DNA of 6,305 nucleotides from Sinorhizobium sp. (GTDB taxonomy: Bacteria > Pseudomonadota > Alphaproteobacteria > Rhizobiales > Rhizobiaceae): the NCBI GenBank assembly GCA_031178305.1, contig JAPSJG010000231.1:1-6305 (forward strand), read 5' to 3'. Below, piece after piece: positions 1 through 5,714 of the stretch (positions within the stretch are counted from its first letter, which is position 1; the number at the start of each line of letters is the position of its first letter). Under the pieces are notes generated by a model that saw only the letters and a program-made list of their open reading frames with translations, was not told the DNA's origin and searched no databases. The position numbers and the translations under genes are program-made.

Positions 1-728
1 ATACGCGGCAGGAGCCCTATAGCGACGTCCGTGTCCGCCGCGCGCTCTCGATGGCCACCGACCGCGATTTCCTTGCCAATGAAATCTACAGCGGCTCGCA
101 GATTCCGGCCTATTCCATGGTTCCGCCTGGCATAGAGAGCTATGGCGAGCCTTCCAAGGCGGACTTCGCCGACATGTCGCAGCTCGACCGCGAGGACAAG
201 GCGATCGAGCTGATGAAGGAAGCCGGCTACGGAGAGGGCGGCAAGCCGCTCAACATCGAGATCCGCTACAACACCAACCCGAACCATGAGCGCGTCGCCA
301 CGGCCGTTGCCGACATGTGGAAGAACACGTTCGGGGCGAGGGTCTCGCTCGTGAACCTCGACGTGTCCTCGCATTACGCGTACCTGCAGGAAGGCGGCAA
401 GTTCAACGTCGCCCGGGCCGGCTGGGTCGCGGACTATGCCGATGCGGAAAACTTCCTCGCCCTCTCCGTCAGCACCAATAAGACGTTCAACTACGGCAAG
501 TTCGAGAATGAGGAATACGACGCGCTGATGAAGAAGTCCTATGAGGAGCAGGACCCCGCCGAACGCTCGAAGATCCTGCACGATGCCGAAGCACTGCTGA
601 TGAAGGAGCAGCCGATCGCGCCGCTTCTGACCCAAGCCGATCTCTGGCTCGTCTCGGATCGCGTAAAAGGCTGGCAGGACAATTCGCCGAACCAACATCT
701 GAGCCGGTTCCTGAGCGTCGCCGAATAA
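1..728 (+). CDS. oppA: OppA-type oligopeptide ABC transporter substrate-binding protein, C-terminal part (5' end outside window)
   Basis: Periplasmic solute-binding protein of the SBP family 5 (OppA/DppA/MppA) class, which captures peptides and delivers them to the OppBC permease. The reading frame is open from base 3, with 241 codons visible before TAA. The first ATG in frame (base 51) is internal, because family sequence runs through it: the block VRRALSMATDRDF is the conserved 'VRxALsxAiDRe' motif from the middle of these proteins. Family members are usually 500-550 residues, so a little under half is present and the signal peptide lies upstream. The C-terminal part has the expected helix-rich pattern (NEEYDALMKKS, then PAERSKILHDAEALLMKEQPI, written here in overlapping parts as PAERSKILHDAE and ALLMKEQPI, then APLL), as in E. 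coli OppA. It heads the operon with oppB, 51 bases downstream, and a strong hairpin lies between them. The substrate could be peptides or another solute; the full-length Opp context favours peptides. Confidence 0.9.
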   Translation, partial: TRQEPYSDVRVRRALSMATDRDFLANEIYSGSQIPAYSMVPPGIESYGEPSKADFADMSQLDREDKAIELMKEAGYGEGGKPLNIEIRYNTNPNHERVATAVADMWKNTFGARVSLVNLDVSSHYAYLQEGGKFNVARAGWVADYADAENFLALSVSTNKTFNYGKFENEEYDALMKKSYEEQDPAERSKILHDAEALLMKEQPIAPLLTQADLWLVSDRVKGWQDNSPNQHLSRFLSVAE

Positions 729-734
729 AGAGCT

Positions 735-767
735 GAAGCGACGCGCAGGCGCCCCGCGCGTCGCTTC
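735..767 (+). promoter_or_regulatory. Intercistronic hairpin between oppA and oppB
   Basis: GAAGCGACGCGC (735-746) and GCGCGTCGCTTC (756-767) are perfect reverse complements: a 12-bp GC-rich stem with a 9-base loop, starting 7 bases after the oppA stop codon. No T-run follows, so it is not a standard intrinsic terminator. The stem ends directly against the oppB ribosome binding site (CGGAG, 768-772). In binding-protein operons, such structures protect the 3' end of the binding-protein message and lower expression of the genes behind it. That role is inferred here. Confidence 0.8.
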
Positions 768-779
768 CGGAGCACGTCC

Positions 780-1703
780 ATGATTGCCTTCATCCTTCGC
801 CGGCTGGCGAGTGCGGTGCCGACCCTGTTCATCGTCGTCACCATATCCTTCTTCTTGATGCGATTCGCCCCGGGTGGCCCCTTCAATCTCGAGCGTCCTC
901 TTCCTCCCGCCACGATGGAGAACCTGATGAGGACCTATCACCTCGATCAACCGCTCTGGCGCCAATACACGACCTATCTCAGCAATGCGGTGACCGGAGA
1001 CTTCGGCCCGAGCTACATCTACCACGACAACAATGTCGCGCAGTTGATCGGCAAGGGACTGCCCTATTCGATTGAGCTCGGTTTTTACGCTCTGCTGCTC
1101 GCCATGATCGGCGGCGTCATCGCCGGCACGATCGCCGCGCTCAAACAGAACAGTTTCCTCGATTTCGCGGTCATGTCGGTATCGACGATCGGCATGACCG
1201 TCCCGAACTTCGTCGTCGGCCCGGTGCTGACGCTCATCTTCGCAATCATGCTGTCGTGGCTGCCGGCCGGCGGCTGGGGCGACGGTTCCTTCCGCTTCCT
1301 GATCCTGCCGATGATCGCTCTCAGCCTGCCGCAGCTTGCGGTTTTCGCGAGGCTCACCCGTGGCTCGATGATCGAGGCGCTCAACACGGACCACATTAGA
1401 ACGGCCAAGGCCTATGGTCTGCCGTCGCGCAGCGTCGTCATCACCCATGCGATGCGCGGCGCCCTGTTGCCGGTCGTTTCCTATCTCGCGCCTTGCGCCG
1501 CGGCCCTTCTCACCGGCTCCGCGGTGGTGGAAACGATCTTCACCATTCCCGGCGTCGGCCGATACTTCGTTCTTGGGGCGATCAACCGCGACTATACGCT
1601 TGTCATGGGCACCGTCATCCTCGTCGCGATCTTCATTATCGTCTTCAATCTTGTGGTCGACATTCTCTACGGCCTGCTCGATCCGAGGGTTCGCCATGAC
1701 TGA
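780..1703 (+). CDS. oppB: Oligopeptide ABC transporter permease OppB
   Basis: Inner-membrane permease subunit of the oligopeptide importer, 307 residues, the same size as E. coli OppB (306). It begins with the typical MIAFILRRL and first membrane segment (about 9-29), then a periplasmic part ending near residue 95, then further membrane segments at about 98-120, 131-158, 172-190, 231-252 and 275-299 (six in all). The cytoplasmic coupling loop (EAA motif) that docks on the ATPase is at about 199-228, with key parts EALNTDHIRTAKAYGLP and THAMRGALLP. The protein ends DPRVRHD, as OppB/DppB proteins do. The ATG start is supported by CGGAG at 768-772 with 7 bases spacing. The last 8 bases overlap oppC (ATGACTGA), which implies coupled translation. 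It should pair with OppC to form the pore. Confidence 0.95.
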   Translation: MIAFILRRLASAVPTLFIVVTISFFLMRFAPGGPFNLERPLPPATMENLMRTYHLDQPLWRQYTTYLSNAVTGDFGPSYIYHDNNVAQLIGKGLPYSIELGFYALLLAMIGGVIAGTIAALKQNSFLDFAVMSVSTIGMTVPNFVVGPVLTLIFAIMLSWLPAGGWGDGSFRFLILPMIALSLPQLAVFARLTRGSMIEALNTDHIRTAKAYGLPSRSVVITHAMRGALLPVVSYLAPCAAALLTGSAVVETIFTIPGVGRYFVLGAINRDYTLVMGTVILVAIFIIVFNLVVDILYGLLDPRVRHD

Positions 1704-2826
1704 TATCCTGCAGGCGTCGGCGGCATCGCCGGAGACGAAAGGCCGCAGTCTTTTCCAGCTGGCACTGATCCGCTTCCGCCGCAACCGCGCGGCGATGGCC
1801 GGCTGCATCATGCTGTTGATGGTTGCGATCTTCTCTTTCGTCGGTCCCTTCTTCTCACCGCACAGCTACGACCAGGTTTTCCCCTCCTATGTGACGATCG
1901 GGCCGAGCCTGGAGCCGCGGCCGGATGCCTCGACACTGCAGGGGGCCATGGAGGGTGTTGCAACCCGTGCCCGCGTCACGTTGACGGAATTCGCCGTTGA
2001 TGGCGAAACGTTCACCGCCACCGTCACATCGGACCAACCGATCGACCCTCGCTCGAAGCGCTACTTCGATCGGGCCAACGAGTTCGAGAACACGACGGTC
2101 GTCGCTACGGAAGACGACGGCCGGACCATGAAGGTCCAGGGACAGGTGGACCGCGAATACTTCCCCTTCGGGACCGATTCCAACGGCCGCGACCTGCTGG
2201 TGCGCGTCATGCTCGGCGGGCAGATTTCGATTGCCGTCGGCCTGCTCGCAAGCCTCGTCTCGCTTGGCATCGGCGTCGTCTATGGCGCGACCTCCGGCTA
2301 TATCGGCGGGCGGGTAGACAACGTAATGATGCGCCTCGTCGAAATCCTTTATTCGCTGCCCTTCGTCTTCCTTGTCGTCGTGCTCGTCGTCTTCTTCGGT
2401 CGCAGCTTCATCCTGATCTTCCTGGTGATCGGCGCGGTCGAGTGGCTGGACATGGCACGCATCGTTCGCGGTCAGACGCTGGCCTTGAAGCGGCGCGAGT
2501 TCGTGGGCGCCGCCCAGGCGCTCGGTCTTACGGACTGGCAGATCATCCGCCGCCACATCATTCCGAACACGATCGGGCCGGTGATCGTCTTCGTCACCGT
2601 TGTGGTACCGAAGGTGATCCTGCTCGAGAGCTTCCTGTCCTTTCTCGGGCTCGGGGTGCAGGCGCCGCTGACGAGTTGGGGCGCACTGATCTCCGAAGGA
2701 GCAAACAACATCCAGTCGGCGCCATGGCTGCTCATCTTCCCGGCCATTTTCTTCGTCGTCACGTTGTTCTCTCTGAACTTCGTCGGCGACGGCCTGCGTG
2801 ATGCGCTCGATCCGAAGGACCGCTGA
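1696..2826 (+). CDS. oppC: Oligopeptide ABC transporter permease OppC, with a long periplasmic insertion
   Basis: Second permease subunit of the importer, 376 residues. The frame stays open upstream to base 1414, but the start at 1696 is chosen because it follows GAGGG (1685-1689, 6 bases spacing), gives the usual OppC N-terminus with GRSLFQ before the first membrane helix (about 33-53), and avoids a long overlap with oppB. From residue 157 (FPFGTDSNGRDLLVRV) to the end (NFVGDGLRDALDPKDR) it follows E. coli OppC almost without gaps, as recalled from that sequence. The EAA coupling loop is at about 267-291 (REFVGAAQALGLTD, RRHIIPN). The oddity is the segment between about 62 and 150: a polar, strand-like stretch of acidic and Thr/Val-rich sequence that E. 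coli OppC (302 residues) lacks. Topology places it in the periplasm, facing the binding protein. Confidence 0.94.
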   Translation: MTDILQASAASPETKGRSLFQLALIRFRRNRAAMAGCIMLLMVAIFSFVGPFFSPHSYDQVFPSYVTIGPSLEPRPDASTLQGAMEGVATRARVTLTEFAVDGETFTATVTSDQPIDPRSKRYFDRANEFENTTVVATEDDGRTMKVQGQVDREYFPFGTDSNGRDLLVRVMLGGQISIAVGLLASLVSLGIGVVYGATSGYIGGRVDNVMMRLVEILYSLPFVFLVVVLVVFFGRSFILIFLVIGAVEWLDMARIVRGQTLALKRREFVGAAQALGLTDWQIIRRHIIPNTIGPVIVFVTVVVPKVILLESFLSFLGLGVQAPLTSWGALISEGANNIQSAPWLLIFPAIFFVVTLFSLNFVGDGLRDALDPKDR

Positions 2827-2827
2827 C

Positions 2828-4429
2828 ATGGCAGACAGGAGGGAAACCATTCTTGCAGTCCGCGGTCTCAAGGTGGACTTTTCGACGCCAGACGGTACCG
2901 TCGAGGCGGTGAAGGGGATCGATCTCGACGTCCGCGCCGGCGAGACGCTCGCGGTGGTCGGCGAATCCGGCTCGGGCAAGAGCCAGACCATGATGGGCAT
3001 CATGGGGCTGCTCGCAAAGAACGGCAGGGTGACCGGTTCGGCGCGCTATCGCGGCAAGGAGCTCATCGGTCTGCCGCCAAAGGCGCTGAACAGCGTCCGC
3101 GGCTCGAAGATCACCATGATCTTCCAGGAGCCGATGACCTCGCTTGATCCGCTCTACACGATCGGCAGGCAGATCTCCGAGCCGATCGTCCATCACCGCG
3201 GCGTCACGTTCAAGGAGGCGAAGAAGCGCGCGCTCGAACTCCTGGAGCTCGTCGGTATTCCCGAGCCGGCGCGCCGCTTCGACAGCTACCCGCACGAGCT
3301 TTCGGGCGGACAGCGCCAGCGCGTCATGATCGCCATGGCGCTCGCAAACGATCCGGACATCCTGATCGCCGACGAGCCGACGACAGCTCTCGACGTGACC
3401 ATCCAGGCACAGATCCTCGAGCTCCTGAAAACGCTGCAGAAGCGCTTCGGCATGTCGATGGTGCTGATCACCCATGATCTCGGCATCGTCAAGCATTTCG
3501 CCAACCGGGTCGCGGTGATGCGGCGCGGCGAGGTGGTGGAGCACGGGACGACGGCGGAAATCTTCGAGCAGCCGAAGGCCGACTATACGAAGATGCTGCT
3601 CGCCGCCGAACCGAGCGGCCGCAAGTCGCCGCCAGCCGACAATGCGCCGATCATCCTGGAAGGCCGCAACGTCGCGGTCGACTACATCATATCCGGCGGA
3701 CTTTTCCGCGGCGGCTCCTCCGTGTTCCGCGCCGTCGACGGTGTCAATCTGCGCCTGCGGCAAGGGCAGACGATCGGCATTGTCGGCGAGTCCGGATCGG
3801 GCAAGTCGACGCTCGGGCGGGCTTTGCTGAGACTGCTGCCAAGCAGCGGCTATTACCGCTTCGGCACGACAGACATCTCCAGCTTCGACCGAAGCGCGAT
3901 GCGGCCCCTGCGCCGCGAGTTGCAGTTCGTCTTTCAGGACCCCTACGGCTCGCTGTCGCCGCGCCGCACCGTGGGCGAGATCATCACCGAGGGGCTATAT
4001 GTGCATGAGCCGGAGCTCAGCCGCGCGGAGCGGGACCGCCGCGCGGTGGCGGCGCTGCTGGAGGTGGGGCTGGACCCCGCTTCGCGCAACCGCTATCCGC
4101 ACGAGTTCTCCGGCGGTCAGCGTCAGCGCATTGCGATCGCCCGCGCGATGATCCTGAAACCGAAGGTCGTGATACTCGACGAACCGACCTCGGCGCTCGA
4201 TCGCTCGGTGCAGGGGCAGGTGATCAAGCTCTTGCGCGATCTACAGGCGAAGCACGGGCTTTCCTACATCTTCATCAGCCACGATCTTTCCGTGGTGAAG
4301 GCGTTGTCCGACTATGTCATCGTGATGAAGAATGGACGTATCGTCGAGGAAGGGGAGACGGACGCGATCTTCGAGGCGCCGAAGGAATCCTATACCAAGA
4401 CCTTGATCGGCGCGGCGTTCAACGTATGA
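2828..4429 (+). CDS. Fused two-domain peptide ABC transporter ATPase (OppD-OppF fusion, YejF-like)
   Basis: Cytoplasmic ATPase that powers the importer, 533 residues with two complete nucleotide-binding domains in tandem, doing the job of OppD plus OppF. Domain 1: Walker A GESGSGKS at 45-52, Q-loop Q100, signature LSGGQRQ at 158-164, Walker B ILIADEP with catalytic E183, switch H216. Domain 2: Walker A at 320-327, Q370, signature FSGGQRQ at 427-433, Walker B VVILDEP with E452, H485. Both sites look competent. The linker (about 259-275, AAEPSGRKSPP) and overall length resemble E. coli YejF (529). The frame is open from 2798, but ATG 2828 is preferred: GAAGGA at 2814-2819 lies 8 bases before it, and it sits one base after the oppC stop. 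There is no cysteine anywhere in the protein, so the C-terminal cysteine cluster of some OppD/DppD proteins is absent. This is the last gene of the opp operon. Confidence 0.95.
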   Translation: MADRRETILAVRGLKVDFSTPDGTVEAVKGIDLDVRAGETLAVVGESGSGKSQTMMGIMGLLAKNGRVTGSARYRGKELIGLPPKALNSVRGSKITMIFQEPMTSLDPLYTIGRQISEPIVHHRGVTFKEAKKRALELLELVGIPEPARRFDSYPHELSGGQRQRVMIAMALANDPDILIADEPTTALDVTIQAQILELLKTLQKRFGMSMVLITHDLGIVKHFANRVAVMRRGEVVEHGTTAEIFEQPKADYTKMLLAAEPSGRKSPPADNAPIILEGRNVAVDYIISGGLFRGGSSVFRAVDGVNLRLRQGQTIGIVGESGSGKSTLGRALLRLLPSSGYYRFGTTDISSFDRSAMRPLRRELQFVFQDPYGSLSPRRTVGEIITEGLYVHEPELSRAERDRRAVAALLEVGLDPASRNRYPHEFSGGQRQRIAIARAMILKPKVVILDEPTSALDRSVQGQVIKLLRDLQAKHGLSYIFISHDLSVVKALSDYVIVMKNGRIVEEGETDAIFEAPKESYTKTLIGAAFNV

Positions 4430-4459
4430 GGCGGCGACCGGCGTCTGCTGTGTTGCCCC

Positions 4460-4531
4460 GATTGCCCCTCATCCGGCCTGCCGGCCACCTTCTCCCCGCA
4501 AGCGGGGCGAAGATTGGGGTGAGGGGCGATC
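4460..4531. repeat. Cruciform-type palindromic intergenic repeat (rhizobial RIME-like)
   Basis: GATTGCCCCTC (4460-4470) pairs with GAGGGGCGATC (4521-4531), 11 pairs with one G-T. The stem extends inward through ATCC (4471-4474) with GGGT (4517-4520), including one more G-T. Inside are two smaller hairpins: GGCC-TGCC-GGCC (4475-4486), and CTTC-t-CCCCGC with GCGGGG-c-GAAG (4489-4512). The core (CCCCTCATCCGGCCTGCCGG followed by CACCTTCTCCCCGC) is a sequence I recognise as dispersed through intergenic spaces of Rhizobiales genomes. Assignment to the RIME family by name is from memory and less certain than the structure. It starts 30 bases after the opp ATPase stop, so it may also act as a 3' boundary for that message. 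Confidence 0.75.
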
Positions 4532-4590
4532 TGGCCAGCCACAGCCACCGATGCGCTTCACGCCTCCTCCGGCGAACGACCGGGCATTCG

Positions 4591-4609
4591 CGTCAACGTC
4601 GTGTTGACG
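4591..4609. promoter_or_regulatory. Candidate operator: 7-5-7 inverted repeat upstream of the dioxygenase gene
   Basis: CGTCAAC (4591-4597) and GTTGACG (4603-4609) are perfect reverse complements around the 5-base spacer GTCGT. The size and symmetry fit a dimeric repressor site of the MarR, TetR or LysR kind. The right arm contains TTGACG (4604-4609), which resembles a -35 hexamer, but no good -10 lies 16-19 bases on. It is 99 bases before the dioxygenase start. No regulator gene is in the window, so the function is inferred. Confidence 0.4.
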
Positions 4610-4708
4610 ATGCGTTTGTGCCCCGCGGTCTTTTCCGTACGCTTCCAACAGCGCATTTATTCGCGAGCAACGAGCCCGGATCAAAAGCGGCAGAAAGGCA
4701 GCGAGAAA

Positions 4709-5641
4709 ATGCTTGACCAGATCAAAGGCCTGCATCACGTCACCTCGATGGCGGACGATGCCCGCACCAACAATCGCTTCTTCACGAACACCCTCGGTCT
4801 TCGCCGCGTGAAAAAGACAGTCAATTTCGATTCGCCCGACGTCTACCATCTCTATTACGGCGACGAGATCGGCACGCCAGGCACGGTGATGACCTATTTC
4901 CCATTTCCGCAGATGCCGCGCGGACGTGCGGGCACCGGCGAGGTGGGGACGAGCGTATTCTCGGTCCCGGAAGGTTCGCTCGGCTTTTGGCGGGATCGTC
5001 TGGCGACACGAGGGGTCGACGGGGTCAAGGAAGAGGAGACCTTCGGGGAGAAACGCTTGAACTTCGCCGGCCCCGATGGCGATGGCTTCGCGCTCGTCGA
5101 GGTCCGCAATGATCCGCGCGCACCCTGGACCGAGGGCGGGATCTCCGAGGATTATGCGATCCGCGGCTTCCATTCGGTCGCCATGCGGTTGCGCGACGAG
5201 GGTGCCACGGCCGAATTGCTCAAGTTCATGGGCTACGAGGAGCTTGATCGCAAGGATAGCGTCACGCGGCTGATCGTGCCGGGCGGCAACGGCGCGGGCC
5301 TCATCGACATCGAGACGATGGCGAACGTCAACCGCGCCCAGCAGGGTGCCGGATCGGTCCACCACATCGCCTTCGCTGTCGAGAACCGCGAAAAGCAGCT
5401 CGAGGTGCGCAAGGCACTGGTGGATACCGGTCATCACGTCACGCCGGTCATCGACCGCGACTATTTCTGGGCGATCTATTTCCGCACACCCGGCGGCGTG
5501 CTGTTCGAGGTTGCGACCAACGAGCCGGGCTTCGATCGTGACGAGGATGTCGCCCATCTCGGCGAGGCATTGAAACTGCCGCAACAGCACAAGCACCTGC
5601 GGCCGATTCTCGAAAGCCATCTGCAGAAGCTCGAGGATTAA
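4709..5641 (+). CDS. Ring-cleaving dioxygenase, VOC/glyoxalase superfamily (MhqO/MhqE/PcpA-like)
   Basis: Probable cytoplasmic metal-dependent extradiol-type dioxygenase that opens hydroquinone- or catechol-like rings, 310 residues, the usual size of MhqA/MhqE/MhqO (Bacillus) and close to PcpA and LinE. Four beta-alpha-beta-beta-beta modules can be placed at about 5-68, 80-134, 152-205 and 216-270. Expected metal ligands are H10 (GLHHVTS), H219 (SVHHIAFAV) and E267 (TPGGVLFEVATNE), matching the His-His-Glu pattern reported for PcpA (H11, H227, E276). Family blocks VYHLYYGDEIGTPGTVMTYFP and RGFHSV are also present. The start at 4709 is chosen for AAAGG (4694-4698) and because homologues begin a few residues before GLHH; the in-frame extension to GTG 4601 would add 36 residues unlike the family and would cover the inverted repeat. 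It is followed by an alpha/beta hydrolase, as in B. subtilis mhqED. The exact substrate cannot be read from sequence. Confidence 0.92.
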   Translation: MLDQIKGLHHVTSMADDARTNNRFFTNTLGLRRVKKTVNFDSPDVYHLYYGDEIGTPGTVMTYFPFPQMPRGRAGTGEVGTSVFSVPEGSLGFWRDRLATRGVDGVKEEETFGEKRLNFAGPDGDGFALVEVRNDPRAPWTEGGISEDYAIRGFHSVAMRLRDEGATAELLKFMGYEELDRKDSVTRLIVPGGNGAGLIDIETMANVNRAQQGAGSVHHIAFAVENREKQLEVRKALVDTGHHVTPVIDRDYFWAIYFRTPGGVLFEVATNEPGFDRDEDVAHLGEALKLPQQHKHLRPILESHLQKLED

Positions 5642-5652
5642 GCGGAAATCTC

Positions 5653-5682
5653 GCCTCTCCTTTCGTTTGCGCAAGGGGAGGC
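5653..5682 (+). promoter_or_regulatory. Intercistronic hairpin between dioxygenase and hydrolase genes
   Basis: GCCTCTCCTT (5653-5662) pairs with AAGGGGAGGC (5673-5682): 10 pairs with a single G-T, around a 10-base loop, 11 bases after the dioxygenase stop. No T-run follows, so it is unlikely to be a full terminator. It could stabilise the upstream message or tune expression of the hydrolase, whose ribosome binding site begins 22 bases further on. Confidence 0.55.
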
Positions 5683-5714
5683 CAGTTGTAAGAGCGGCGG
5701 TACAGGAGAAAACA

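Larger units (their letters stand above)
4430..4708. other. Non-coding gap between the opp operon and the dioxygenase gene
   Basis: The 279-base gap holds the palindromic repeat (4460-4531), a 19-base inverted repeat (4591-4609) and the dioxygenase ribosome binding site (AAAGG, 4694-4698). No convincing sigma-70-type promoter was found, but a promoter for the downstream pair is expected between about 4532 and 4690. Open frames through here translate the repeat itself and show no recognisable protein. Confidence 0.6.

Noticed and set aside
735..779. Rho-independent terminator after oppA
   Set aside because: The stem is strong but no T-run follows, and the oppB ribosome binding site begins at once. 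A stabiliser or partial attenuator fits better.
539..913. A - strand frame across the oppA-oppB junction
   Set aside because: It runs through the hairpin and the two ends of recognised genes and looks like no known protein.
1414..1695. N-terminal extension of OppC to an ATG at 1414
   Set aside because: It would overlap oppB by about 290 bases with Ser/Arg/Pro-rich shadow sequence. The ATG at 1696 has a good ribosome binding site and a family-like N-terminus.
1855..3763. Two long - strand open frames (1855-3003 and 2759-3763) opposite oppC and the ATPase gene
   Set aside because: Both are low-complexity, charged, motif-free translations antisense to well-identified transporter genes.
4604..4632. 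Sigma-70 promoter with TTGACG as -35
   Set aside because: The bases 16-19 positions downstream (around GGTCTTTT) do not resemble a -10 element, so I do not annotate a promoter here, though one is expected nearby.
4601..4708. N-terminal extension of the dioxygenase to GTG 4601
   Set aside because: Homologues begin a few residues before the GLHH motif, and 4709 has a ribosome binding site. The extra 36 residues show no family similarity.
4426..4716. A 96-codon + strand frame between the opp ATPase and the dioxygenase
   Set aside because: Part of it (PLIRPAGHLLPASGAKIG) is a translation of the palindromic repeat, a familiar spurious product in rhizobial genomes. It has no good ribosome binding site and overlaps the inverted repeat.
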